From Collinsella aerofaciens (GTDB lineage: Bacteria > Actinomycetota > Coriobacteriia > Coriobacteriales > Coriobacteriaceae), in the NCBI RefSeq assembly GCF_002736145.1, contig NZ_CP024160.1, positions 1,302,001 to 1,366,000 on the forward strand: a stretch of 64,000 bases of DNA, read 5' to 3'. Of this stretch, positions 43,397-51,877 are shown piece by piece. The notes beneath the pieces were generated by a model. The model was not told where the DNA came from, searched no databases, and was given only the letters and a program-made list of their open reading frames with translations. The number at the start of each line of letters is the position of its first letter. Position 1 is the first letter of the stretch. Made by a program: the position numbers and the translations under genes.

Positions 43397-44098
43397 CTAC
43401 CACTCGATCGTCTCGATCGGCACGGGATTTTGCTGGACTGTCTCGCTCTCTACGCGACCGCTCTTAAAGCGAATCAGGCGATCGGCCATGGGCGCCAGCG
43501 CAGAGTTGTGGGTGATGATAATGACCGTAATGCCCTGCTTGCGGCAAGTGTCCTGTAGCAGCTGCAAGATCTGCTTGCCGGTTTTGTAGTCGAGTGCACC
43601 CGTAGGCTCGTCGCACAAAAGCAGCTTGGGGTTCTTGGCCAGCGCGCGGGCGATGGATACGCGCTGCTGCTCGCCGCCCGAAAGCTGCGCCGGAAAGTTG
43701 CCCAGGCGCTCGCCCAGGCCAACCTGACGAAGCGTTTGCTCGGCATCGAGCGAATCGGGGCAGATCTGCGCCGCGAGTTCGACGTTCTCAAGCGCCGTCA
43801 GGTTAGGAACCAGATTGTAGAACTGGAAGACAAAGCCGACGTCGGCGCGGCGGTATTCCACGAGTTGCGCCTCATTGGCGGAGCTCACGTCGCGCCCGTC
43901 CACCGTCACAGTGCCGGAGGTTACCGTATCCATGCCGCCCAGAATGTTGAGGGCCGTGGTCTTGCCGGCGCCCGAAGCGCCCAGAATGATGGCGAGCTCA
44001 CCGCGCTCGACCGTAAAGCTCGCGCCGTCGAGCGCGTGGATGCGGGCGTCGCCCTCGCCGTATGCCTTGATGACGTCTTTGAATTCGATATAGGCCAT
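43397..44098 (-). CDS. MacB/LolD-type ABC ATPase
   Basis: 233 residues. Walker [10 protein letters not shown], signature LSGGEQQR, Walker [13 protein letters not shown], switch His IITHNS. The TGALD form is typical of the LolD/MacB/FtsE-like group that works with FtsX-type permeases, and the permease gene follows after five bases. A REP-like hairpin occupies its upstream region. Confidence 0.93.
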   Translation of the reverse strand: MAYIEFKDVIKAYGEGDARIHALDGASFTVERGELAIILGASGAGKTTALNILGGMDTVTSGTVTVDGRDVSSANEAQLVEYRRADVGFVFQFYNLVPNLTALENVELAAQICPDSLDAEQTLRQVGLGERLGNFPAQLSGGEQQRVSIARALAKNPKLLLCDEPTGALDYKTGKQILQLLQDTCRKQGITVIIITHNSALAPMADRLIRFKSGRVESETVQQNPVPIETIEW

Positions 44099-44147
44099 CG
44101 ATTAATTCCCATCTGGTCGGATAACTCTTTAGTATTACCCATTTCGC

Positions 44148-44188
44148 ACCTACCAAAAAGGGACAGGTTTATTTTGGCAGGTTTTATA
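44148..44188. repeat. REP-like hairpin, type GATAAAACCTGCC (copy 5, opposite orientation)
   Basis: ACCTACCAAAAAGGGACAGG then TTTATTTTGGCAGGTTTTAT. It is the reverse complement of the other copies and lies 50 bases upstream of the ABC ATPase start, between divergent genes. Confidence 0.93.
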
Positions 44189-44299
44189 TGGGGAAACGGC
44201 AGCTATAGATAGGGCGCCGGGGAGGCCGAGAAATCATCGACGGGGTCAGGCCGACCGCCAAACACAACGCACGCATCTCAATCTGTCAGCCAAATCATT

Positions 44300-44313
44300 C
44301 GAACAGCTGTTCG
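44300..44313 (+). promoter_or_regulatory. LexA (SOS) box
   Basis: CGAAC-AGCT-GTTCG is a perfect match to the CGAAC-N4-GTTCG LexA operator of Gram-positive bacteria. A -10-like TATGAT follows at about 44319, and the GyrI-like gene starts 57 bases downstream. Confidence 0.8.
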
Positions 44314-44369
44314 TTTCTATGATATGATTCGACTATCTAAGCGGGCCAATACGCAGAAAGGCGGCCAAC

Positions 44370-45008
44370 ATGGCGTTCGACTTTAAGAAGGAATGCAAGG
44401 AGCTCTATAAACCTGCAAGCAAGCCGAGTATCGTAACTGTCCCGCCTATGAGCTACGTTGCCGTTCGCGGAAAGGGCGACCCAAATACCGAAGGTGGCGA
44501 GTATCAAAACGCCCTGCCGCTACTTTACGGCATCGCCTATACCGTCAAGATGTCAAAGAAAGGCTCAAGGAGTATCGAGGGCTATTTCGACTTTGTGGTA
44601 CCGCCGCTCGAGGGTTTCTGGTGGCAAGAGTCCCCGAGCGGCGACATCGATTATGCCCGCAAGGACAATTTCAACTTTATCTCGTGCATCCGCCTGCCCG
44701 ATTTCGTCACCCGAGATGACTTTGACTGGGCAGTCGCGGAAGCCACGACCAAAAAGAAACTGGACTTTTCCGCCGTCGAACTGCTTAAAGTTGACGAGGG
44801 TCTCTGCGTTCAATGTATGCACACCGGGCCCTACGACAACGAACCGGCGACCGTAGACGCTATGCATGAATACACGACCGAGCTGGGCTATGTTCCCGAC
44901 TTCTCAGACACCCGTTTACATCACGAAATCTATCTCTCCGATCCACGCAAATGCGCACCGGAGAAACTTAAGACCGTGGTTCGTCATCCTATCAAGCGCG
45001 CTGAATAG
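44370..45008 (+). CDS. GyrI-like small-molecule-binding domain protein, probably SOS-regulated
   Basis: 212 residues with the GyrI-like layout: an N-terminal TVPPMSYVAVRGKGDPN strand, a middle KGSRSIEGYFDFVVPPLEG, and a C-terminal GLCVQCMHTGPYDNEPAT with the conserved MHxGPYD motif, then LHHEIYLSDPRK. GyrI-like (SHS2-fold) proteins bind small molecules or modulate DNA gyrase; E. coli gyrI (sbmC) is a LexA-regulated gene. Here a perfect LexA box lies 57 bases upstream, which supports a DNA-damage role. Preceded by GAAAGGCGG. AT content is slightly higher than average. Confidence 0.85.
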   Translation: MAFDFKKECKELYKPASKPSIVTVPPMSYVAVRGKGDPNTEGGEYQNALPLLYGIAYTVKMSKKGSRSIEGYFDFVVPPLEGFWWQESPSGDIDYARKDNFNFISCIRLPDFVTRDDFDWAVAEATTKKKLDFSAVELLKVDEGLCVQCMHTGPYDNEPATVDAMHEYTTELGYVPDFSDTRLHHEIYLSDPRKCAPEKLKTVVRHPIKRAE

Positions 45009-45193
45009 CGTGGGGCGTCATTTCACGCGCTGGGTTTTAAGCCAGCCAACCAGCCGCCTCCTAGGCCGTCCGGTAATTATCTTGACGCGGCCCATCGCAT
45101 CTTATAAGTTTGTTTTGCTAAAGCTGGAAAGCCTCTCAACGATGCGCAACTCCAGCTCTTTTTCTATCAAGAGAGCAAGTGTCGGAAAGCAAA

Positions 45194-46438
45194 ATGTCAG
45201 AAAGCAACGTATCGAGCAGGATTAAACGCCTGGTCAACACCTATAGCGGCCTCGTGCTTATGGGTGCCGTCGGAATCCCTATCGGCATCATCGTTGGCGC
45301 CATCTGTGCCCTTTTTGGTCGTGTGCTCCTGGCAATCGGCGCCTTCCGGGACGTGCACGTCGCGTTGCTGCTCCCCTTTCTCGCTCTTGCGGGCCTTGCC
45401 ATCGTGTTTGCCTACCGCACCTGGGGCAAGGGCACCGACCGCGGCATGAGTCTGGTGTTCGACGTAGGCCACGGACGCGAGGACGCCATCTCCCCACGTT
45501 TGGTGCCGCTCATTATGCTGAGCACGTGGGCCACGCATCTCTTTGGCGGCAGTGCGGGACGCGAGGGCGTGGCCGTGCAGATCGGTGCAACCGTCTCGCA
45601 TTGGATTGGCCGACGCCTGCCTTTCCGCGACCCCGGCAACACGTTTTTGCTCATTGGTATGGCCGCTGGCTTTGCCGGACTCTTTCGAACACCGCTCGCT
45701 GCTACGGTCTTTGCCGTCGAGGTGCTGGTCGCCGGACGCATGGAATACCGCGCGCTGTTTCCCGCGCTTACGGCTTCACTTGCCGCAAGCATGACCTCCG
45801 GCGCCCTGGGGCTCGAGAAGTTCGAGGTCGCCGTTACCGCCTCGTATGCGCTCGACCTCCCCGGTCTTGGATGGCTGGCGTTGTTGGGTATCGCGTTTGG
45901 TATGGTAGGTGGCGCTTTTGCCTGGTGCCTTGCCCACGCCAAGACCCTTGCGGCGCGGCTGTTCCCCAACCCTTATACGCGCATTGCCGTTATGGGCCTT
46001 GTGCTGTCGGCGATTTTGTTCGCGCTGTGGCAAGGGCGATACTGCGGACTTGGCACCAACCTGATATCGGCGGCACTCAACGGTGACGGCAAGGTCGCCA
46101 TCATGCCTTGGGACTGGGCGCTCAAATTCACACTCACCATTGCCACGCTTGCCGCAGGATATCAGGGTGGCGAGGTAACGCCGCTGTTCTCCATCGGAGC
46201 CAGCTTGGGTGTCGTACTCGCCGGGATTCTCGGCATGCCCGCCGAGCTCTGCGCCGCGCTGGGCTACGCCGCCGTTTTTGGCAGCGCCACCAATACGCTG
46301 CTCGCGCCCATCTTTATTGGCTGCGAGGTCTTTGGCTTTAGCAGTCTGCCGACGTTCTTTATTGTCTGCGTCGTGGCCTACCTGTTCAACATGGATAAGT
46401 CGATCTATGCGCTGCAGGAGCACAGCCGAACCCGATAA
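45194..46438 (+). CDS. ClC family chloride channel or antiporter
   Basis: 414 residues from ATG 45194 (GGAAAG before it; a GTG five codons earlier is in frame). About ten membrane segments. GSAGREGVAVQIG is the ClC GxxGREGP motif with the gating Glu and Val in place of Pro, and GYQGGEVTPLFSIGASLG is the second ClC motif. Such proteins exchange chloride for protons or conduct fluoride; lack of the usual GREGP Pro makes the subtype unclear. It follows the GyrI-like gene after 185 bases. Confidence 0.9.
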   Translation: MSESNVSSRIKRLVNTYSGLVLMGAVGIPIGIIVGAICALFGRVLLAIGAFRDVHVALLLPFLALAGLAIVFAYRTWGKGTDRGMSLVFDVGHGREDAISPRLVPLIMLSTWATHLFGGSAGREGVAVQIGATVSHWIGRRLPFRDPGNTFLLIGMAAGFAGLFRTPLAATVFAVEVLVAGRMEYRALFPALTASLAASMTSGALGLEKFEVAVTASYALDLPGLGWLALLGIAFGMVGGAFAWCLAHAKTLAARLFPNPYTRIAVMGLVLSAILFALWQGRYCGLGTNLISAALNGDGKVAIMPWDWALKFTLTIATLAAGYQGGEVTPLFSIGASLGVVLAGILGMPAELCAALGYAAVFGSATNTLLAPIFIGCEVFGFSSLPTFFIVCVVAYLFNMDKSIYALQEHSRTR

Positions 46439-46460
46439 ACAGGGCGTTTGCCACCAAAAA

Positions 46461-46493
46461 ACGCGCACGACAGGCCAGGCCCGCCGCGCGCGT
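46461..46493. terminator. Weak hairpin between convergent genes
   Basis: ACGCGC pairs with GCGCGT across a GC-rich 21-base loop; AAAAAA precedes it, so it resembles a terminator read from the minus strand. Confidence 0.4.
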
Positions 46494-46507
46494 CATCCTA
46501 TACGCGA

Positions 46508-47182
46508 TTAGTTATTGTTGTTGGTCATCGAAGCCACTGCTGCCGCAAGATTGGAAATGGGCATTGTCTGCAGCCAGATGCGCCCCGGACCGGTGAGCAC
46601 AGTGTTAAACACGCCTTCACCGCCAAACATGATGTTTTTGACGCCCTTGACCATCTGCGCGTCGATGCTCACCGTCTCCTCAAAGCCGGCCACGTTGCCG
46701 GTATCTACAATCATTTGCTGGCCAGCAGCAAGCTCGTACTCAACTAGGTCGCCGTCGATCTCGGCAAAGGCAATACCCGAGCCCGTGAGCTTTTGCATGA
46801 TAAAACCCTCGCCACCAAAGACGCCGGTCTTTGCCTTCTTGTTAAAGTGGATGCTCAGCTCAACACCACTTTCCGCGGCAAGGAACGAACGCTTCTGCAA
46901 AATCCAGCTCTTACCAGGGCCAATCTCGATCGGTATAATGCGGCCGGGGAAGCAAGAGCCAAACGCAATCATACCATCGCCGTGCGCGGTCCAAATGTTT
47001 TGGAACAACGCCTCACCCGAAAAAGCCTTAGAGAACATCTTGCCTATGCCACCGCCCGAGGTGGACATCTCCATGTTGGGGGTCATCCAGACCATGGCAC
47101 CGCTTTCGGTGATCATGGATTCGCCGTCGCTAAGGTTGCACGTAACAACCGGGAAAGCCCCTCCGCCGATCTCGTACTGCAT
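46508..47182 (-). CDS. AIM24/TIGR00266 family protein
   Basis: 224 residues of beta-rich, Gly-rich sequence with SGGGIGKMFSKAFSGEALFQNIWTA-like segments (positions 40-65) and FGGEGVFNTVLTGPGRIWLQT near the C terminus, the double-stranded beta-helix pattern of the AIM24 family. Cytosolic, no signal or membrane segment. Family function is unknown. Start ATG 47182 has GAAAGGAG ahead of it. Monocistronic. Confidence 0.9.
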   Translation of the reverse strand: MQYEIGGGAFPVVTCNLSDGESMITESGAMVWMTPNMEMSTSGGGIGKMFSKAFSGEALFQNIWTAHGDGMIAFGSCFPGRIIPIEIGPGKSWILQKRSFLAAESGVELSIHFNKKAKTGVFGGEGFIMQKLTGSGIAFAEIDGDLVEYELAAGQQMIVDTGNVAGFEETVSIDAQMVKGVKNIMFGGEGVFNTVLTGPGRIWLQTMPISNLAAAVASMTNNNN

Positions 47183-47305
47183 GACCGTCTCCTTTCCTTC
47201 GGGAGCCGAACAACGATGTCCATATTTTAGCAGTTAGAGGTGCGTTTATTTGGGTCGGTGGCGTTCATGGCACCGATCACCGCCAGCCTCCGCTGCCGTC
47301 TGCAC

Positions 47306-47350
47306 AGATAAAACCTGCCAAAATAAACCTGTCCCTTTTTGGCAGGTTTT
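47306..47350. repeat. REP-like hairpin, type GATAAAACCTGCC (copy 6)
   Basis: AGATAAAACCTGCCAAAATA then AACCTGTCCCTTTTTGGCAG GTTTT. It is directly attached to the stop codon of the sensor kinase gene and probably terminates that operon. Confidence 0.95.
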
Positions 47351-48728
47351 AGAGGCGGACGGTGAAGGCGATCTGATGATCGTGGCCGGACACGGTAGCG
47401 CAGCCGCCATGGGCCTCGGCGATGGCGCGCACGACGGATAGGCCCACACCCGAGCCGCCTGTCTTGGAGCTGCGCGACACGTCCGCACGATAGAAGCGGT
47501 CGAACAATCGGTCCAGGTCGCCTTCGGGCAGCTCGTCTACAGCGTTCGATACGACAAGCTCTGCCGAGCCTTTGCCCGCACCGCGCGAAACGGCGCGCAG
47601 GCTCAGCTCGATCACGCTGTCCTCGCTTGCGTAGCGTGTGGCGTTGTCCAGCAGCAGCTCAACAACCTGCGCCACTGCCGCGGCATCGGCATGGGCCCGC
47701 ACACCGCTCGCGATCGACGTCGACAGCCGCTTTCCGCGCGAAACCGCCACCGATTCAAATGGCGTCGCAGCCGTGTCCACGGCCTCCGAAAGATCAATCG
47801 TCGCCATAGTAAAGCCGGCCGAACCCTCGTCCATACGCGCCAGGAACACCAGACGCTCCGTGAGCGCCGTCAGCCGCGCGACCTGCTCGTGAATGCTCTG
47901 CGTCCACTCGCTCTCGCCGCTCTCGATCTCTTGGACCTCGTTGGCGGCGTCAATCACGGCCAGCGGCGTTTTGATCTCGTGGCTTGCATCGGTAATGAAG
48001 CGCTTCTGTTTGCTATAACTCTCGACCATCGGCCGAATCACCGCACCCGAGGCGACCGTTACAATTGCCAGCACCGCCAGCCAGCCAATGCAGCTGATTG
48101 CCACACTCGCGCTCAAAAACGAATGGAAACTTGCAAGCTCGCGCGAACAGTCCACGAACACATAGGTTGTCTTGTCGCCCTGAACCGTAGCCGTATAACG
48201 GTAGTTGCCAGAAAAGCCCGAAGTCCAACCCTTGGAATATAGTCCTGCAGCGATGCGGGCGGCACGCTTGGCACCTACCGCGGCAATGCGGGCCGTGTTG
48301 ACATCGGTCACCTGCCCGCCGGCAATCGACACCGTAAAGTAGCGCGTGTCGAAGGGAGACTCCGCCGTCATGCCTTCAAAATGCACATCGCGAACGGCCG
48401 CCCGGTTACCGGTAGCAACCTTGCCGGCAACCGCATCCTGACCGGGACCGGTCTTAGGCTCGTCCTCCCCATCAATGCCATCCTTGCCTGCCAGGATATA
48501 GTCCAGTCGTGCATCGGCCATCTTGCAAACATGCGAATAATTGACAATGTTGATGCCAGCGATGATGAGCGTGAGCACCACGGTCACAGCGCCCATGGCA
48601 ACGAGGATGAACTTACGACGCAGGCGACGGCCCATTGCACTGGCAGCATCGGCGCGCTCCGGATTACCCGAGCCCACACCCATGCCGAGCTTCGCCGCCA
48701 TGCGCTTGCACCACGTGCGCACGCTCAC
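47349..48728 (-). CDS. Sensor histidine kinase
   Basis: 459 residues. GTG 48728 overlaps the regulator's TGA (GTGA) and follows GAAGGAGAA, so it is preferred over in-frame starts inside the regulator gene. Two membrane segments near residues 35-60 and 200-225 enclose an extracytoplasmic domain; then dimerisation box SHEIKTPLAV, N-box LLLDNATRYA, and G-box GGSGVGLSVVRAIAEAHGG. It would phosphorylate the OmpR-type regulator encoded just upstream. The signal is unknown. A REP-like hairpin closes the operon. Confidence 0.93.
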   Translation of the reverse strand: MSVRTWCKRMAAKLGMGVGSGNPERADAASAMGRRLRRKFILVAMGAVTVVLTLIIAGINIVNYSHVCKMADARLDYILAGKDGIDGEDEPKTGPGQDAVAGKVATGNRAAVRDVHFEGMTAESPFDTRYFTVSIAGGQVTDVNTARIAAVGAKRAARIAAGLYSKGWTSGFSGNYRYTATVQGDKTTYVFVDCSRELASFHSFLSASVAISCIGWLAVLAIVTVASGAVIRPMVESYSKQKRFITDASHEIKTPLAVIDAANEVQEIESGESEWTQSIHEQVARLTALTERLVFLARMDEGSAGFTMATIDLSEAVDTAATPFESVAVSRGKRLSTSIASGVRAHADAAAVAQVVELLLDNATRYASEDSVIELSLRAVSRGAGKGSAELVVSNAVDELPEGDLDRLFDRFYRADVSRSSKTGGSGVGLSVVRAIAEAHGGCATVSGHDHQIAFTVRL

Positions 48729-49414
48729 GCCCGTTCTCCTTCCTCGACAACCTCGAGCGAATATCCCTGGTTGCGCGACGCGCGGATGGCCACGTCGGCA
48801 CCCAGCGCCGTCAGCTTTTTGCGCAGGTACGAGATATAGACCCACACTACATTGGCACCTTCGGGCGCGTCCTCGCCCCAAACCTCAAGCATTAGGCGCT
48901 CGGTGGGCATGCGCGTGCCGGCGTTGCGCATAAAGAGTTCCATAAGCTGAAACTCGCGATTGGCCAGGTGCTCCTCGCCCAAAGGTCCCACAAGCGTGCA
49001 AGCCGCCGTGTCGAGGCGCACGTTACCCACGCTGAGCGTCGTGGCGTCAATTGCCGTCGCGGCACGCGTCATGGCACGAATACGCGCAAGCAGTTCCTTG
49101 GCGGCAAACGGCTTGGTCAGGTAATCGTTGGCACCGGCATCCAGGCCCTCGACCTTATCGGACACCTCGCTTTTTGCCGTGAGCATGATGATGGGCAGTC
49201 GCTTTCCGGCGGCGCGTGTACGCTTGAGCACCTCGATGCCGTCCATGCCGGGCATCATGATGTCCAGGATTGCGGCGTCGTAATCGTTGGTGAGTAGATT
49301 CTCGAGCGCCGTCAAGCCGTCGAGGGCGGTGTCGACCTCGTAGTCGCTATGTTGAAGAATCGCGGTGAGGGCGCGGGAGAGACCAGGTTCGTCCTCGGCA
49401 AGCATCAGCTTCAT
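48725..49414 (-). CDS. OmpR/PhoB-type response regulator
   Basis: 229 residues. Receiver domain with acidic pair EDE (7-9) and phosphoacceptor Asp51 in ILDIMMPGMDG, Lys in LTKPF; C-terminal winged helix (VWGEDAPEGANVVWVYISYLRKKL). First gene of a two-gene operon with the sensor kinase, with which its stop overlaps. Targets unknown. A short hairpin AGGACG/CGTCCT lies between it and the upstream ogt gene. Confidence 0.95.
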   Translation of the reverse strand: MKLMLAEDEPGLSRALTAILQHSDYEVDTALDGLTALENLLTNDYDAAILDIMMPGMDGIEVLKRTRAAGKRLPIIMLTAKSEVSDKVEGLDAGANDYLTKPFAAKELLARIRAMTRAATAIDATTLSVGNVRLDTAACTLVGPLGEEHLANREFQLMELFMRNAGTRMPTERLMLEVWGEDAPEGANVVWVYISYLRKKLTALGADVAIRASRNQGYSLEVVEEGERA

Positions 49415-49642
49415 AGTTGCTCCTTTGGCGCATGGCTCTACAGGTTTCGATACTGCCGATGATAGCGTACCGTCAACCGCCTTAGCGCAGCCTTAGCGGC
49501 TCAACCTGCGCGTTTTCAAATACGCAGGATGTGACTTAGCCAAACTTAAGCCGCCGATGCCGAGCGCCCGGACGCATACCGGCCGCGGAAGGACGGAGGC
49601 TCGTCCTTTTGCGGCGTCCTAGTTATGCAAAGCGTTCGAGCG

Positions 49643-50221
49643 TTATTCCTCGTACGCGCCCTCAAGCCGCAGTAGCCACTCCTTGCGATCAAGGCCGCCG
49701 GCATATCCGTTGAGCGAACCATCGGCGGCAACTACGCGATGACATGGCACGATAATCGAAATGGGGTTACGCGCAACCGCAGCCCCCACAGCACGGGGAG
49801 ACACAGCGGGCGCTTCATTTCCTGGCACACGATGTCGAGCCGCAACACGCTGGGCGATCTCGCCATACGTAGCGACCTCGCCACGCGGGATAGAAAGCAG
49901 CTCAAACCAAACCTCGCGCTGAAACGCCGTGCCGATCAAATGCAACGGCGGCGTAAATCGAGGCTCCTGTCCCGCAAAATAGGCATTCAACCAAGCCCAA
50001 GAACGCTCAAGCACCGAAGAAGCCGCGCCATTTGCCGGACTCACCGAAGACATCCCACCGGTACCGGAAACCGCGTCGGCGCCTTCAACATGTTCGGGGT
50101 CTTCCCGGAGAAGCGTGGAACCAAAGTGCTCCTGCCCCTCAAACCAAAGCCCCGTCAGACCGCGGCCATCAGCGGCAAGCAAGATTTCGCCCAAAGGCGA
50201 GGCAAATGTCGTCGTGACCAC
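49643..50221 (-). CDS. ogt: Methylated-DNA-protein cysteine methyltransferase
   Basis: 192 residues. The alkyl acceptor Cys160 lies in IIVPCHRVV, with the DNA-binding region GEVATYGEIAQRVA and the following GYAGGLDRKEWLL, all typical of Ogt. It removes O6-alkyl groups from guanine in a suicide reaction. The start is GTG 50221 after AAAGGAG. A nonconserved 30-residue insertion (about 42-68) separates the N-terminal and catalytic domains. No Ada-type regulatory domain. Confidence 0.93.
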   Translation of the reverse strand: MVTTTFASPLGEILLAADGRGLTGLWFEGQEHFGSTLLREDPEHVEGADAVSGTGGMSSVSPANGAASSVLERSWAWLNAYFAGQEPRFTPPLHLIGTAFQREVWFELLSIPRGEVATYGEIAQRVAARHRVPGNEAPAVSPRAVGAAVARNPISIIVPCHRVVAADGSLNGYAGGLDRKEWLLRLEGAYEE

Positions 50222-50283
50222 CAGCGGCTCCTTTCAAAACTCCGCAACATAATACCGCGAATTGTGCAGACAACCCCAATCGA

Positions 50284-50439
50284 CCCCAAAGTCACCCAAG
50301 GCAGCAGGCGCGACAGCGCCGCAGCTGCCGCACGACCCCAAAGTCCCCGCAGGCAGCAGGCGCAACGCGCCACAGCTGCCGGCCGCACCCCAAAGTCCCC
50401 CAAGGCGGCAGGCGCAAAGCGCCGAGGCCGCCGCCGGGA
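50284..50439. repeat. Three exact-length 52-bp tandem repeats, each a hairpin
   Basis: Units at 50284-50335, 50336-50387 and 50388-50439 each begin CCCCAAAGTC and contain GGC(A/G)GCAGGCGC, a short AT-containing tip, GCGCC and (GCAGCTGCC or GGCCGCC). Paired positions change together between units 2 and 3 (GGCAGC/GCTGCC versus GGCGGC/GCCGCC). No coding frame with a ribosome-binding site crosses them. Confidence 0.9.
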
Positions 50440-50533
50440 CCAGGGCCCGCAACAACCACGTGCCCCCACATCAGCCCAGCGGCCCCAACCAACAACGGCC
50501 CCATCGCGGGCAGCTCGCAGCAACGTCACCGCA

Positions 50534-50663
50534 GGCGGGGGCCGGGCTTGGTTTTCAGAACACTCCGCAGACCAGTGTGGCGCCTTGTCCGCGGCTCCGA
50601 AGGAGCAGGACAAGGCGCCACACATGGTCGAGGACGTTCTGAAAACCAAGCCCGGCCCCCGCC
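50534..50663. repeat. Long hairpin element with conserved core (copy P)
   Basis: Outer arms GGCGGGGGCCGGGCTTGG and CCAAGCCCGGCCCCCGCC plus TTTTCAG/CTGAAAA; core AACACTCCGCAG opposite CGAGGACGTT; inner stem TGTGGCGCCTTGTCC/GGACAAGGCGCCACA; tip GCTCCGAAGGAGCA. It lies 14 bases downstream of the asd stop codon. Confidence 0.95.
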
Positions 50664-50677
50664 GGACAGGTCAACCG

Positions 50678-51703
50678 CTACTCGCAGAGCAGCTTAGCGA
50701 TCTGGACGGCGTTGGTTGCCGCGCCCTTACGGATTTGGTCACCGCAGCACCAGAAGGTGATGCCACGCGCGGCCTCGGGGTTCGAGATGTCGCGACGCAC
50801 GCGGCCGACCCAAATCAGGTCCTGGTCGGACGTATCCATCGGCATGGGGAAGCGGTCGTGTGCATCCTCGGCGCTCATGTCGTCAACCAGCTTCACGCCG
50901 GGAGCGGCAGCCAGCGCGGCACGGGCCTCCTCGACCGTAATATCGCGCTCAAACTCGAGCGTAATGCTCTCGGAGTGCGAACGCAGCACGGGCACGCGCA
51001 CGCAGGTGCAGTTCACGCGCAGCTCGGGCAGGTGCATAATCTTGCGGCCCTCGTTTTGCAGCTTCATTTCCTCGGAAGTAAAGCCTTCCTCCTTGACGCC
51101 GCCGATCTGCGGAATCAGGTTGCTCGCCAGCTGGGCGGCAAACGCGCGCGGCTCGGGAATCTCCTCGCCGCGGCCCAGGGCGGCCAGCTGAGCCTCAAGC
51201 TCGGCCATACCGGGAGCGCCGGCGCCCGAAGCTGCCTGATACGTGGACACGATCATACGCTTCACGCCAGCAAGCTGATGCAGCGGCCAGGTGGGAACCA
51301 GGCCGATGATGGTCGCGCAGTTGGGGTTGGCAATAAGGCCATGATGCCACTTGATGTCATCGGCATTGATCTCGGGCACGACCAGCGGCACCTCGGGATC
51401 CATGCGGAAGGCGTGGCTGTTGTCGACCACAACGGCGCCGCGCTTGACGGCCTCGGGCAGCAGTTCCTTGGCGATATCGTCGCCGGCAGCGCCGAGTACG
51501 ATGTCGCAGCCCTCAAAGGCCTCGGGGCAAGCCTCCTCAATCACAACCTGCTCGCCGCGGAACTCGACGGTCTTGCCCGCAGAGCGTGCGCTCGCCAGCA
51601 GCTTGAGCTTACCGACCGGAAACTCCTGCTCGTTGAGGCACTCGAGCATCTGGGTGCCCACGGCTCCCGTCGCGCCCAAAATAGCAACCGTGTACTGTTT
51701 CAT
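50678..51703 (-). CDS. asd: Aspartate-semialdehyde dehydrogenase
   Basis: 341 residues from ATG 51703, preceded by AAAGGGGGAAG. NADP-binding GATGAVGTQML at the N terminus, active-site Cys in NPNCATIIG, and catalytic His in the region NCTCVRVPVLRSHSE. It reduces aspartyl phosphate to aspartate semialdehyde, the branch point to threonine, methionine, lysine and diaminopimelate. It is downstream of lysC on the same strand, separated by a terminator-like hairpin. Confidence 0.95.
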   Translation of the reverse strand: MKQYTVAILGATGAVGTQMLECLNEQEFPVGKLKLLASARSAGKTVEFRGEQVVIEEACPEAFEGCDIVLGAAGDDIAKELLPEAVKRGAVVVDNSHAFRMDPEVPLVVPEINADDIKWHHGLIANPNCATIIGLVPTWPLHQLAGVKRMIVSTYQAASGAGAPGMAELEAQLAALGRGEEIPEPRAFAAQLASNLIPQIGGVKEEGFTSEEMKLQNEGRKIMHLPELRVNCTCVRVPVLRSHSESITLEFERDITVEEARAALAAAPGVKLVDDMSAEDAHDRFPMPMDTSDQDLIWVGRVRRDISNPEAARGITFWCCGDQIRKGAATNAVQIAKLLCE

Positions 51704-51778
51704 GCTTCCCCCTTTAAAGGTTGTGGCTATCGCCCGCACGCCAAGCAGGCCGGATATTCTTGCCCAGTTTATACAAGA

Positions 51779-51805
51779 ACGGGGCGGGCACGAAACCCGC
51801 CCCGT
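51779..51805 (-). terminator. Terminator-like hairpin between lysC and asd
   Basis: ACGGGGCGGG pairs perfectly with CCCGCCCCGT (seven-base loop) and is followed on the minus strand by TCTTGTAT. The asd start is 76 bases further on. Confidence 0.7.
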
Positions 51806-51877
51806 CGAAACGAAACCGAAACGAAACGCCCCGCCGTAGTTTTTGAGGCAAGTCCCAAAAATCTACTGGGATAGCAG

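Noticed and set aside
40626-44098. Tripartite MacAB-type export system
   Set aside because: ATPase and FtsX-type permease are present but there is no membrane-fusion (MacA/HlyD-like) protein nearby, so only a generic MacB/FtsX-type system is supported.
50284-50439. Possible CRISPR or coding tandem repeat
   Set aside because: Units are directly adjacent without unique spacers, and no reading frame with a start signal uses them; the pattern is that of tandem hairpins.
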